DNA from: Shewanella sediminis HAW-EB3
Lineage (GTDB): Bacteria; Pseudomonadota; Gammaproteobacteria; Enterobacterales; Shewanellaceae
Assembly (NCBI RefSeq): GCF_000018025.1
Contig: NC_009831.1
Span: 4,712,001-4,776,000 of the forward strand
Direction of reading: 5' to 3'
DNA: 64,000 bases
The position numbers were made by a program, and so were the translations under genes. Shown one piece after another: positions 1 through 9,700 of this stretch (positions are counted from its first letter, which is position 1; each line of letters begins with the position of its first letter). The notes under the pieces were generated by a model that saw only the letters and a list, made by a program, of their open reading frames with translations, was not told the origin of the DNA and did not search any database.

Positions 1-876
1 CGTAACGGCGCGGGTAAATCGACGCTTATTAAATTACTCTCCGAAGAACTCTCCCCGATGAAGGGAAAGTACGAGACGAATCCGGGCCTCAATATCGGCT
101 ATTTCGCACAGCACCAACTCGAGAGCCTTCGCCTCGATGACACTCCACTTCAGCACCTGTCACGCCTGGCCCCGACGACGCGAGAGCAAGAGTTGAGAAA
201 CTTCCTCGGTTGTTATGGCTTCAATGGTGACATGGTGTTATCCCCCGTCCGTCCTTTTTCCGGCGGAGAGAAGGCCAGATTAGTTTTGGCATTATTGGTA
301 TGGCAACGCCCTAACCTTCTACTTCTCGATGAGCCAACCAACCACTTGGATCTTGAGATGCGCCATGCACTGACGATGGCGTTGCAGTCGTTCGAGGGGG
401 CGATGATTATCGTATCCCACGACAGACACCTGCTCAGACTCAGTTGTAGCGATTACTATCTGGTCGACGGCGGTCAAGTGCGTAGTTTCGATGGTGACCT
501 CGATGATTACCATCAATGGCTTCTCGATGCAGCCAAGTCGGCAAACAGAGAGGAGGTCAGTGCAGAGGCTAAACCTGCTCAGGATAAGAAACTACAGAAG
601 CGTTTAGAGGCCGAGTTGCGCCAAAAACTATCGCCGATGCGAAAGGTTCAGCTCAAGCTCGAGAAAGCGCAGCAAAAATCGAGTACCCGTTTATCTGAAC
701 TTGAAGAGATGCTGGCCGACATGAGTTTGTATGAGGCCGACAATAAGGCTAAATTAACTCAGGTCTTAAGTGAACGAACTCAGCTCACTCAAGCGTTAGA
801 GGAGAGTGAGATGGAATGGTTAGAGGTTCAGGAGTCTATCGAAGAGATTGAACAAGAGGTTCGTTCAGCACTCTGA
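1..876 (+). CDS. yheS: ABC-F family ATPase YheS, C-terminal part (5' truncated by window)
   Basis: The reading frame is open from base 1, so this is the 3' part of a longer gene. It begins inside the Walker A of the second ABC domain (NGAGKSTL). It then carries the signature FSGGEKARL, the Walker B plus ABC-F motif LLLLDEPTNHLDLE and the switch histidine in SHDRHLL. The tail is a charged, probably coiled-coil region of about 100 residues. ABC-F proteins are soluble twin-ATPase factors acting on ribosomes, without membrane domains. E. coli YheS is about 637 residues, so more than half is outside the window. The downstream yheT-yheU-prkB order matches E. coli and supports YheS over other ABC-F members. 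The exact role of YheS in translation is not settled. Confidence 0.9.
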   Translation, partial: RNGAGKSTLIKLLSEELSPMKGKYETNPGLNIGYFAQHQLESLRLDDTPLQHLSRLAPTTREQELRNFLGCYGFNGDMVLSPVRPFSGGEKARLVLALLVWQRPNLLLLDEPTNHLDLEMRHALTMALQSFEGAMIIVSHDRHLLRLSCSDYYLVDGGQVRSFDGDLDDYHQWLLDAAKSANREEVSAEAKPAQDKKLQKRLEAELRQKLSPMRKVQLKLEKAQQKSSTRLSELEEMLADMSLYEADNKAKLTQVLSERTQLTQALEESEMEWLEVQESIEEIEQEVRSAL

Positions 877-954
877 TACTAACTCAGACTATAGCGATGT
901 TCATATCAGGGATAGAACATCGCCAAGACAAAAATGCATAAGGAAACGCGTTAA

Positions 955-1392
955 ATGACCTATTTAAATCAGTTTGATCTCTCTCTTTGGCTAATGTGTG
1001 ACAGCTATTACCACCAGCATCAAACGCTCTGTATTCAGCTTCAGGATGAACATCAAGTTAATGTGAACTTACTCTTGCTTTCCTTATGGTTAGACAAACA
1101 GGGCTACCTGTTAACCCCAACAGATTGGTCGCAGATGAAAGATGAGGTCCATCACTGGGAAGAGCGAGTTTTACTCCCCTACAGAAAATTACGTAAGCTG
1201 AGTAAAAACAGCTTAGTCGATGGCGAGTATCAGCAGATGCTTGAGGTCGAACTCATGTTAGAACGAAAATCTCAAGGCCTTATCCTGCATAAGCTTAGAC
1301 AGCTCCCCCATGAAGGTAACAGCTCGAACCTGAATGTATTTTTAGAGCTGTATCGGCTAAATGCGGATGAATATCAGCAACTGGCAGCCTAG
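955..1392 (+). CDS. TIGR02444 / DUF2390 family protein
   Basis: This encodes a 145-residue soluble protein without a signal peptide. The N-terminal FDLSLWLMCDSYY segment and the central Trp/Leu-rich helices resemble the TIGR02444 (DUF2390) family, a small uncharacterised proteobacterial family often found next to yheS-like ABC-F genes. The start is supported by AAGGAAA about 8 bases upstream. It lies 78 bp after yheS in the same direction and may be co-transcribed, with a terminator right after it. No catalytic residues are recognisable, and the function is unknown. Confidence 0.75.
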   Translation: MTYLNQFDLSLWLMCDSYYHQHQTLCIQLQDEHQVNVNLLLLSLWLDKQGYLLTPTDWSQMKDEVHHWEERVLLPYRKLRKLSKNSLVDGEYQQMLEVELMLERKSQGLILHKLRQLPHEGNSSNLNVFLELYRLNADEYQQLAA

Positions 1393-1413
1393 CCGGAAGA
1401 GCAAGCGCCCTCT

Positions 1414-1446
1414 ACAACAGGAGCGAAGGCTTCACTCCTGTTCTTT
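1414..1446 (+). terminator. Rho-independent terminator, probably bidirectional
   Basis: Inverted repeat AACAGGAG ... CTCCTGTT with an inner GAAG/TTC extension, followed by a short T-rich run. It lies between the convergent ends of the TIGR02444 gene and the GMC oxidoreductase gene. Confidence 0.75.
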
Positions 1447-1450
1447 TGAG

Positions 1451-3046
1451 CTAGCTCTTAGATGAGGTTAGTCGCTCGGCCAAACGTGTCGCGTTTCTTG
1501 CCGTCATGCCATAGATAGACAGTTGTGGGTTGGCACCTAAACTGGTGGGAAAGATAGAACCATCCATAACAGACATGTTTTCATAGTAATGAGACTGTCC
1601 ATGACTATCGACCATAGACATTTTGAGGTCTTCCCCCATGGGACAGCCCCCCATAACATGCGCCGAAGCAACCACTGTTTTCAGCGGCGCTAACTCCATC
1701 GTCTCTATCTTAGTCTTGGCCTCGGCCCAGCTGTTCAGGTAGGGCATCCCTTCGCTTATCGGCAGTACCTGTTTAGCTCCTGCGGCAAACTGTAGTTCGG
1801 CCATGCTGGAAAACGCCCTTCTTGCCGCATTCCAAAATTCCGCGGTCAGAGGGTAATCCAAGGTAAACCCCTTATCGGTCAGATGTACCTGCCCCCCCCG
1901 ACTCTGCTCATGATAGCCGTCTCTGACCAGAGCTATCGTCACCTGAAGTTGATTAAAGTTGGCCATTAATTCGGCATGACTCTTACCGTAACCCAATGTT
2001 TTCGAACCGATAAGAATAGGGTGAACCGGAGGCACCTCTAACTTATAACCCAGCTGACCGTCTGCGCCGTCGCGCCAGACAAACTCGTCGGAATAGATGG
2101 ACTGAGGTGCGCCACTGTGGGCATTAATGGGATCACTAAAAATAGCCCCACTCAACAGGCTTGGATGCAGGAAGGTACGCTTGCCGAGTATTTGATTGGG
2201 ATCGGTGACGCCGGAGCGCATCAATAATGTCGGCGTGTGTATGGCACCCGCCGCAATAATATAGTGCTTAGCCTTAAAGGTTAACTCCACGGAGGTGGGC
2301 TTCAGGTTCTCATCCAGCGCGATGGCCTTAGCCGCGAAGATCTTATCCTTGTGATGCTCTAACTTTACCACTTTGGCGCGACTCACCAGGGTCGCTCCTT
2401 TTTCAAGTGCCGCCGGAATGGTGGTGACCAACATAGATTGTTTCGCATTCACTGGGCATCCCATGCCGCAATATCCCGTATTCCAGCACCCTTTGACGTT
2501 GCGTTTAATCACGGTGAAATCCCAATTCAGTTTTTCACAGCCGGTTTTTAATGCATCATTATTTCTATTGGGCGCAAATGGCCACTCAGAAATATTCAGG
2601 CGTTGCTCCATCTTCTCAAACCAGGGATCCAACTCCTCTCTGGACAAGCCTTTAACCGACTTGTCTTTAGCCCAATAATCCAAGGCCTTTTTGGGTGTTC
2701 TGATAGAGGTGGTCCAATTGACGGTGGTCGAGCCGCCCACGGCCCTGCCCTGAAAGATGCCAATCGCCTTATCTTTCGTTTTCATGGCGGCCGCTTGGTG
2801 GTAGAGATTAGGATAGGCGCGCCGCTCCTCCATATTAAAACTTCGGGATGATTTCAGTGGACCTCCCTCAATAATAATAACCGTCAAGCCGGCATCGGTT
2901 AATATCTCGGCGGCGACACCGCCACCGGCACCGCTGCCAACGATAACGACATCGGCCTCGAGAGTTTGACTCTCATTTAACAGGCTGGCATCGATATGTT
3001 TCCAGCCCGAGGCCAGTCCCTCTTCAATCGGATCTGCTATTACCAC
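1451..3046 (-). CDS. GMC-family FAD-dependent oxidoreductase with cysteine cluster
   Basis: This is a glucose-methanol-choline family dehydrogenase of about 531 residues. It has an N-terminal FAD Rossmann motif GSGAGGG (about residues 37-43), the GGST segment of the family, and C-terminal AHVMGGCPMG plus GANPQLS carrying the expected catalytic His (about 463) and Asn (about 506). A three-cysteine cluster (about C187, C193, C197, followed by Pro) resembles that of GMC dehydrogenases with an Fe-S cluster, such as FAD-dependent glucose dehydrogenases. The frame extends to a TTG at 3061, but GGAGG lies 8 bases before an in-frame GTG at 3046, which I prefer. There is no own signal peptide; the upstream Tat-signal small subunit probably carries it to the periplasm. 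The substrate cannot be read from sequence. Confidence 0.85.
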   Translation of the reverse strand: MVIADPIEEGLASGWKHIDASLLNESQTLEADVVIVGSGAGGGVAAEILTDAGLTVIIIEGGPLKSSRSFNMEERRAYPNLYHQAAAMKTKDKAIGIFQGRAVGGSTTVNWTTSIRTPKKALDYWAKDKSVKGLSREELDPWFEKMEQRLNISEWPFAPNRNNDALKTGCEKLNWDFTVIKRNVKGCWNTGYCGMGCPVNAKQSMLVTTIPAALEKGATLVSRAKVVKLEHHKDKIFAAKAIALDENLKPTSVELTFKAKHYIIAAGAIHTPTLLMRSGVTDPNQILGKRTFLHPSLLSGAIFSDPINAHSGAPQSIYSDEFVWRDGADGQLGYKLEVPPVHPILIGSKTLGYGKSHAELMANFNQLQVTIALVRDGYHEQSRGGQVHLTDKGFTLDYPLTAEFWNAARRAFSSMAELQFAAGAKQVLPISEGMPYLNSWAEAKTKIETMELAPLKTVVASAHVMGGCPMGEDLKMSMVDSHGQSHYYENMSVMDGSIFPTSLGANPQLSIYGMTARNATRLAERLTSSKS

Positions 3047-3120
3047 CTCAACTACCTCCAACGACTTACTATTTTAGTTATAATTTTAAATGCGTTACAG
3101 CAATGCCAAGTCGTTATTGT

Positions 3121-3636
3121 CTAGGCTTCCTGGCCCAGAAATGTCGGCTTTTCATAATTCAATCGACTCCAGTGCTCGGGGCAGGAGTAATAACTCGCAA
3201 TAATCAACTCCCTGAGACCTTGATAAGCGGTCACCATCAGGTCTAAAAAACTGGTACGCCAATACTCTAACATTGAGATCAACTCTTGCGGAGTACGCAT
3301 CATTAATGGGGTCATGCTACCGGTCAAGATCAGCAGGCCCAGCCTCTGCTCCAACATATCCAGTAGCTGTTCCAACTCGGCCTGTCCCTCTTCGGGCAAG
3401 ATGGCGATTGTCTGCCCGATGGCATCTAAGGTACGATTTTCGGCGGCGCGGCGAAGCGTTTCGACCTCGGGGAGCGCGCCATCCAAAAATACCGGAAGAA
3501 GCGCGCTGAACAGCAATCTATGCTGGCTATCTTGTGATCTGTTAGCCGCGATAAATTCAGGCGAATAGATGCTGAACCCCAGCGCTAATGAGGCCGTCCC
3601 CACGAATGTCGATGTTAAAAAAGTCCGTCTTTTCAT
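3121..3636 (-). CDS. Tat-signal small subunit accompanying GMC dehydrogenase (gluconate dehydrogenase subunit 3-like)
   Basis: This encodes a protein of about 171 residues starting MKRRTFL, a twin-arginine signal followed by a hydrophobic stretch. The ATG at 3636 is preceded by AGAGG at good spacing, so the GTG two codons upstream is unlikely. The remainder is helical with no cofactor motif. Size, Tat signal and position directly upstream of a GMC oxidoreductase match the gamma (hitch-hiker) subunits of membrane-bound FAD dehydrogenases, which export the folded catalytic subunit. The usual third partner, a multiheme cytochrome c subunit, is absent here, so the electron acceptor is unknown. 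The assignment rests on context more than on residues. Confidence 0.7.
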   Translation of the reverse strand: MKRRTFLTSTFVGTASLALGFSIYSPEFIAANRSQDSQHRLLFSALLPVFLDGALPEVETLRRAAENRTLDAIGQTIAILPEEGQAELEQLLDMLEQRLGLLILTGSMTPLMMRTPQELISMLEYWRTSFLDLMVTAYQGLRELIIASYYSCPEHWSRLNYEKPTFLGQEA

Positions 3637-3918
3637 GCCCACCCCTCTGTAATTTTCAATGAGGATAAATATCCAGCACAGAAAGTCGTTGTTTTTCTAT
3701 ACTATACCTATGCCTGCTCACATGCGAAGCGACCTCAGATATAGCAGCAAATAGCGCTGGTTCCTGTCTCTGTAGAGTCATATAAATTAACCATTGGACA
3801 GCCCAGACTTGAAGTGGTCTTTTTCTCATCGAGAAAAAGAAACAAACAGGTATGCTACAATGCAACTCACATTAATAATTAAACACACGTTTTAATTTTC
3901 AGCAATAGCCAATATATT

Positions 3919-4890
3919 ATGACGCACTCTTTTTCACCTCCATGGTGGGCAAAAAGCCCCCATGTTCAGACTATTCTACCGGTATTCACCAAGGTGGACA
4001 GACCAGTGCTGAGCCGAGAACGTCTTGAGCTCAGTGACGGAGATTTTATCGATCTGGACTGGTTAAGCTTTCCCCAAGATAGCCAAAATATTCTGGTTAT
4101 CATTCATGGGCTGGAAGGTAGTGCCGACTCTCATTACGTACGCAGGATCTTGCAGGAGTGCCGCGATAGAGATCTATGTGCAGTCGTTCACCATCACAGA
4201 AGCTGCTCAGGAGAACCGAATCGTCTGGCCCGAAGCTATCATAGTGGTGATACCCAAGATCTGCAGACACATCTGACCCACTTAAAGTCGCGATATCCAA
4301 ATTCAAAGATAAGGGCCGTAGGTTACAGCCTCGGCGGCAACGTACTGACTAAATATCTGGGCGAGCATGATGAGGCGAGTCTCATCGAACGTGCCGTTGT
4401 AGTATCGGCACCGTTAAAACTTGCAGCATGCGCTAAGAGGTTGGAAAGAGGATTTTCCAAGGTTTACCAAAGCTACCTGATAAAGCAGTTACAGCAGAAA
4501 CTCACCGAAAAGGTCAAAGACAAACAGCTTGGACAGAGCATGCCGATCTCGATGTCGCAGATAGATGAGCTCAACACCTTCTATAGCTTCGACCATAGAG
4601 TAACGGCTCCGCTTCATGGGTTTACGGGAGTGGATGACTACTACCATAGAGCCAGCGGTATGGACTACCTAAAACATATTCGTCAGCCTACGTTAGTCAT
4701 ACATGCAGAGGATGATCCTTTCATGACCCGGGACGTGATCCCAGCCGCAGATAAGTTGTCTCCTCAGGTGGTCTATGAACTGCATAATCGCGGTGGACAT
4801 GTCGGCTTTATCGAGGGTGGCACACCATTAAAACCTAAATACTATCTGGAAAGGCGGATCCTCACCTTTCTCTCACACAGTGGTACCTAA
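3919..4890 (+). CDS. yheT: YheT family alpha/beta hydrolase
   Basis: This is a 323-residue cytoplasmic alpha/beta hydrolase of the YheT / ABHD1-3 type. Visible landmarks are the oxyanion region VIIHGLEGSADSHYVR, the nucleophile elbow GYSLGGN, an acid in HAEDDPF and a late histidine in RGGHVGFIEGG. Length matches E. coli YheT (about 340). It starts at an ATG after a divergent promoter region shared with the Tat/GMC operon. It ends 2 bases before yheU, so the two are almost certainly co-transcribed. The physiological substrate is not established; related enzymes act on esters. Confidence 0.9.
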   Translation: MTHSFSPPWWAKSPHVQTILPVFTKVDRPVLSRERLELSDGDFIDLDWLSFPQDSQNILVIIHGLEGSADSHYVRRILQECRDRDLCAVVHHHRSCSGEPNRLARSYHSGDTQDLQTHLTHLKSRYPNSKIRAVGYSLGGNVLTKYLGEHDEASLIERAVVVSAPLKLAACAKRLERGFSKVYQSYLIKQLQQKLTEKVKDKQLGQSMPISMSQIDELNTFYSFDHRVTAPLHGFTGVDDYYHRASGMDYLKHIRQPTLVIHAEDDPFMTRDVIPAADKLSPQVVYELHNRGGHVGFIEGGTPLKPKYYLERRILTFLSHSGT

Positions 4891-4892
4891 AC

Positions 4893-5129
4893 ATGTTAGT
4901 TCCCTATGATGCACTGCAGCAGTTACCCAATGAGACCTTAGAGAGTTTAATTAAAGAATATCTCTTCTCTCAGGTCGAAGATGGCAGCTTTTCAGACACC
5001 GATGATGAAACGCTAACACTCGCCATAAACAAATGTAAACAAGCACTAAAGCAAGGGATTTTAGTCGTTGAATACAGCGAAGATGATGAGTCTATTGCTA
5101 TTCGTCAACATGATCACCTCCATAACTAA
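4893..5129 (+). CDS. yheU: YheU family protein (UPF0270)
   Basis: This is a small acidic 78-residue protein beginning MLVPYDALQQLPNETLESLI, the typical start of UPF0270/YheU, with a conserved core containing EDGSFSDTDDETL and a C-terminal segment VVEYSEDDESI. It lies 2 bases after yheT and upstream of prkB, exactly as in E. coli. No enzymatic motif is visible and the function is unknown. Confidence 0.9.
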   Translation: MLVPYDALQQLPNETLESLIKEYLFSQVEDGSFSDTDDETLTLAINKCKQALKQGILVVEYSEDDESIAIRQHDHLHN

Positions 5130-5251
5130 ATCGCAGCTAGAAACTAGCTAAATCACGTACGAATTTGACCTGACAGGTCTGGTTACCGTATAAAGATGGG
5201 TCAGCTTAACGATATGTACGGCTCTTTTTCAGGTTCCATTTAGGAAATTTA

Positions 5252-6139
5252 ATGTCAGCAAAACATCCCATCATCGCAGTTACCGGTTCATCTGGAGCGG
5301 GTACGACGACAACGACAACGGCCTTTAAGCATATCTTCCGTCAACTCGGGATCAATGCAGCTTCGGTCGAAGGTGACAGCTTTCATCACTTTACCCGCCC
5401 TGAAATGGAGTTAAAGATCCGCAAGTCTAAAACCGAAGATAAAAATATCAGCTACTTTGGTCCGGAAGCGAACGACTTTGAAAGATTAGAGCAATGTTTC
5501 AGCGACTATAGCGCGACGGGTCAAGGCGAAACCCGTGCATACCTACATACCTTCGATGAAGCTGTTCCGTTCAACCAGATGCCGGGAACATTTACCCAAT
5601 GGCACCCTTTACCGGAAAATACCGATATGCTCTACTATGAAGGGCTTCATGGTGGAGTGAAAACCGACAACTGCAATGTCGCAGAACATGTCGACCTGCT
5701 GATAGGGATGGTTCCGATCGTCAATCTGGAGTGGATTCAAAAGATCATTCGAGACACGTCTGAAAGAGGCCACAGTCGTGAAAAAGTAATGGGCTCGATC
5801 GTACGTAGCATGGACGATTACATTAACCATATGACCCCCCAGTTTTCTCGCACCCACATCAACTTTCAGCGTGTTCCGACGGTGGATACCTCGAATCCGT
5901 TCAGTGCGAAAAATATCCCCAGCTTAGATGAAAGCTTCGTTGTGATCCGCTTTCGTGGGATCAAGAATGTAGACTTTCCCTATTATCTGAAGATGATCGA
6001 TGGTTCATTTATGTCCAGGGTCAATACGCTTGTAGTACCGGGAGGCAAGATGTCTCTGGCTATGGAGTTGATATTAACTCCCTTGATCAGAGATCTATTA
6101 GAGAAACGTCAGCAGCTTTTATTGCTGGATAATGAATAG
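5252..6139 (+). CDS. prkB: Phosphoribulokinase-like P-loop kinase PrkB
   Basis: This is a 295-residue member of the phosphoribulokinase/uridine kinase fold family. The N-terminal P-loop reads GSSGAGTTTTT, followed by EGDSFHHF (acidic base region) and YYEGLHGG. AGGA precedes the ATG. The gene follows yheU as in E. coli, where the product (YhfA-side PrkB) is a probable phosphoribulokinase without a Calvin cycle. No Rubisco is nearby, so carbon fixation is not implied. The real substrate remains open. It ends in the repeat tract that separates this block from the metal efflux operon. Confidence 0.88.
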   Translation: MSAKHPIIAVTGSSGAGTTTTTTAFKHIFRQLGINAASVEGDSFHHFTRPEMELKIRKSKTEDKNISYFGPEANDFERLEQCFSDYSATGQGETRAYLHTFDEAVPFNQMPGTFTQWHPLPENTDMLYYEGLHGGVKTDNCNVAEHVDLLIGMVPIVNLEWIQKIIRDTSERGHSREKVMGSIVRSMDDYINHMTPQFSRTHINFQRVPTVDTSNPFSAKNIPSLDESFVVIRFRGIKNVDFPYYLKMIDGSFMSRVNTLVVPGGKMSLAMELILTPLIRDLLEKRQQLLLLDNE

Positions 6140-6312
6140 TGAATAGTGAGTAGTGAACAGGTAAGAAACCTGCTGTTTTATTTCGACTCAGGAAAGCTTA
6201 AGCTTCATTTAAGTATGATCGAGTAAACTTTCTCTCGTCGGGATTTCAGGCGAAAGACTGATAAGTTAGCATGCTCTTGGGAGTGAATTCCCCCATCTTG
6301 ATCTGTTTGTTT
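6140..6312. other. Non-coding segment between prkB and the repeat tract
   Basis: No open frame with coding character and no recognisable RNA. It leads into the three-unit repeat tract beginning at 6313. Confidence 0.5.
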
Positions 6313-6722
6313 CCTCGAGTATGCTGGCTGTTCCCTTTCTTAAAGAAGGCCCGAGTTCCTAGAGTCTAGGATCTCGAACCTAACACCTCTCAGTAAATTC
6401 CACATCTACGCTTGCTCTGCTCCTGATTTAAAATCAGTCCTCGAGTATGCCGGCAGTTCCTTCAAAGAAGGTACGAGGATTAAAATTAGTTCCTAGAATC
6501 TCGCACCTCGAAACTCGCACCTTTTCAGTAAATTCCACCTCTATGCTTGATCTGACTCCTTGTTTATAAGATGAGTTTATAAGAAGTCCTTGAGTATGCG
6601 GGATCATAAAAATGGCCACAGTTCCTAGGATCTAAGATCTAGGACCTCGAAACTGGCACCTCTCAGTAAGTTCCTTCAATGAAGGTCCGAGGAACTAGAA
6701 CCTCGAACCTCGTATCTAGAAC
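6313..6722. repeat. Three diverged tandem units (about 126, 149 and 135 bp)
   Basis: Units begin near 6313, 6439 and 6588 with CCTCGAGTATGC or CCTTGAGTATGC. Each then has a TTCC...AAGGNNCGAGG segment, a stretch rich in CTAG/CCTCGAAC words, and CTCAGTAAATTCC or a close variant. The units are clearly related but interrupted by small indels. Similar CTAG/CGAGG-rich words recur near 36975-37005. The tract ends at the stop codon of the czcA-type gene. It has no coding potential on either strand. Confidence 0.7.
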
Positions 6723-9700
6723 CTAGTTAACGCCTTCTCTATTGCTGAAACGATACACCAGCAGATAGAGCACGGGCAGGATAACGAGAGTCAGCAAGGT
6801 CGAAGAGACGATGCCGCCAATCACCACAGTTGCGAGCGGACGCTGTACCTCGGCACCAGTGCCGACGTTCAATGCCATAGGGACAAATCCAAGACTTGCC
6901 ACCAGTGCGGTCATGAGTACCGGACGAAGTCGCTGACTCGCGCCCTGCTTGATTGCCTCCATCAGCTCGAATCCCTGCTGCTTGAGCTCCTTAATAAAGC
7001 TCAGCATCACCACACCGTTTAGCACGGCAATGCCCGACAGGGCGATAAAGCCGATCGCCGCCGATATAGACAGTGGCATATCTCTAAGCACCAGTGCCAA
7101 GACGCCACCGGTCAATGCCAGCGGCACGCCACTGAAGATGATCAACGAGTCCCTGATTGAGCCAAAGGCGCTATACAGCAGGCCGAAGATGAGTAGCAGA
7201 GTAAGCGGTACTAAGATCATCAAGCGATTAGATGCCGACTCTAACTGCTCAAAAGTGCCACCGTACTCACTCCAATAACCACTGGGCAGCTTAAGCTCAC
7301 TCCCCATCAGCGCCTTAGTGTCCTTAATGAAGGAGCCCAAGTCCCGACCTTCGACATTCGCGGTCACCACCACATGGCGCTTACCGCTTTGACGATTGAT
7401 CTGGTTTGGCCCCACCTTGAACTTAATATCGGCCACCTCGCCAAGGGGGACATAACTGAGATCGGGATTTAGCTCTGTCGGCAAGGCGATTGGCAGCCTC
7501 TCCAGCGCCCTGAGATCCTGGCTGATATTATCAGCCATACGCACCACGAGTTTAAAGCGGCGATCTCCCTCATAGATGAGACCAACAGGTACACCTGAGA
7601 CTGCTGTTTGCAGCGCCTGCTGCACATCGACTATGGTGAGGCCCAGCAAGGCTAAGTGATCCCGATTAGGTTCGATAGACAGCGTAGGTAAACCAGACAT
7701 CTGCTCGACACGAACATCTTTGGCGCCATCGAGTTTATGGAACAGGGCCTCGGCGCGGTCGCCTGCAGCTTTAAGGGTATCGAGATCGTCACCATAAATT
7801 CGCAAGGCAACATCTGCACGTACTCCGGCAATCAACTCGTTGAAGCGCATCTCGATAGGCTGGGTAAACTCATAATTATTGCCTGGGACCTGTTCAACAT
7901 GTTCTCTCAGTTCATCGATAAACTGCTCTTTACTCTTGGTCGGATCGGCCCACTGATCGCGAGGCTTAATGATCAAGATGGTATCGGCAACACTTGGCGG
8001 CATAGGATCGGTCGCCACCTCGGGAGTACCAATTTTCGAGAACACATGCTTGACCTCATCAAGCTCACCGATAACCAACTCGAGTTTTTTCTGCATCTCG
8101 GTTGACTGCTCGAGGCCTGTACCCGTAATGCGCATGGCGTGCATGGCAATATCACCTTCATCGAGTTTAGGCAGAAATTCAGAGCCTAAGCGACTGAGCT
8201 GATAGGTGGTGACGCTCATCAAGGCTATCGCGGTGACGACAATGATGACAGGGCGTTTAAGAGAGAAGAACAGCACCGGCTCATAGATGCTACGCGCTTT
8301 AACCATCAGGAAGTTTTCTTTCTCGTTAACTTTACCCTTAACAAAAATGGCGATGGCGGCTGGCACGAAGGTAACCGAAAGGATAAGTGCACCGATAAGC
8401 GCAGCAACCACGGTAAATGCCATTGGGTGGAACATCTTACCTTCGACACCACTGAGTGCAAAGATAGGCAGATAGACCAGCATGATTATCAGGACACCAA
8501 ATACCGCCGGGCGGAACACCTCTTTTGTCGCATCGAACACCACCTTGAGACGTTCCTCCAATGAGAGAAGCCTGCCGTAGCTATGTTGGGCCATACCGAG
8601 TCGACGCAATGCGTTCTCGACGATGATAACCGCACCATCGACGATAATGCCAAAGTCGATAGCACCAAGGCTCATCAGATTGCCTGAGACGCGGTTAGCA
8701 GTCATTCCAGTGATGGCAAACAGCATACTGAGCGGAATAACCAGGGCTGCGATAAGCGCCGCGCGAAAGTTCCCAAGCAAGGCAAACAGCACGACGATAA
8801 CCAGTACGGCACCTTCGAACAGATTTTTCTGCACGGTGGCGATAGCCTTGTCGACCAGATCCGTTCTGTCATATACCGCCTCTGCCACTATGCCCTCGGG
8901 CAGGCTGGCATTAACCAGTTCTAGCCTGTCACCCACCTCTTTAGCGACGACGCGGCTATTTTCACCCAACAGCATAAAGGCGGTGCCCAGCACTGTCTCT
9001 TCACCATCTTGAGTCGCGGCGCCGGTTCTGAGTTGTTTACCGTAGAACACCTCGGCCACATCGCCGATGCGAACCGGCGCGTCGTCTCGCTTAGTCACAA
9101 CGACTTGGCGGATCTCCTCCAGATCTTTAAGTTGTCCCGGTGAGCGGACTAACCACTGCTCACCATTTCTCTCTATGTAACCTGCACCCACATTACGGTT
9201 GTTACGCTCAAGCGCCGAGATAACATCATCGATGGTCACCTTAAACGCCAGTAACTTACCGGGATCCGGCGCGACCTGATATTCCCGCTCGAAGCCTCCC
9301 AGGCTGTTGATCTCGGTAACCCCGGGCACCTTGACCAGCTGAGGGCGGATGATCCAGTCCTGAATAGTACGCAGATCTTCGGCGTTATAGGGGGTGCCGT
9401 CCTCTTTCAATGCCCCATCGAGGGCGCGAATTGAGTAGGTAAACACTTCACCCAGGCCACTACTCACAGGGCCAAGTGCCGGTTCGGCCTCCACAGGTAA
9501 CTCACCACGGATCCCCTGAAGTCGCTCGGCGATCTGCTGCCTTGCCCAATAGATGTCAGTGCCTTCATCGAAGATCACTGTCACCTGAGACAGGCCATAG
9601 CGGGAGATAGAGCGGGTATGATCCAGATTAGGTATCCCCGCCATGGCATTTTCAACCACATAGGTGAGTCTCTGCTCAGACTCGAGTGGAGAGTAGCCAG

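Noticed and set aside
3656..3865. Leftward 69-codon ORF before the Tat gene
   Set aside because: No family resemblance, no RBS; it lies in the divergent promoter region.
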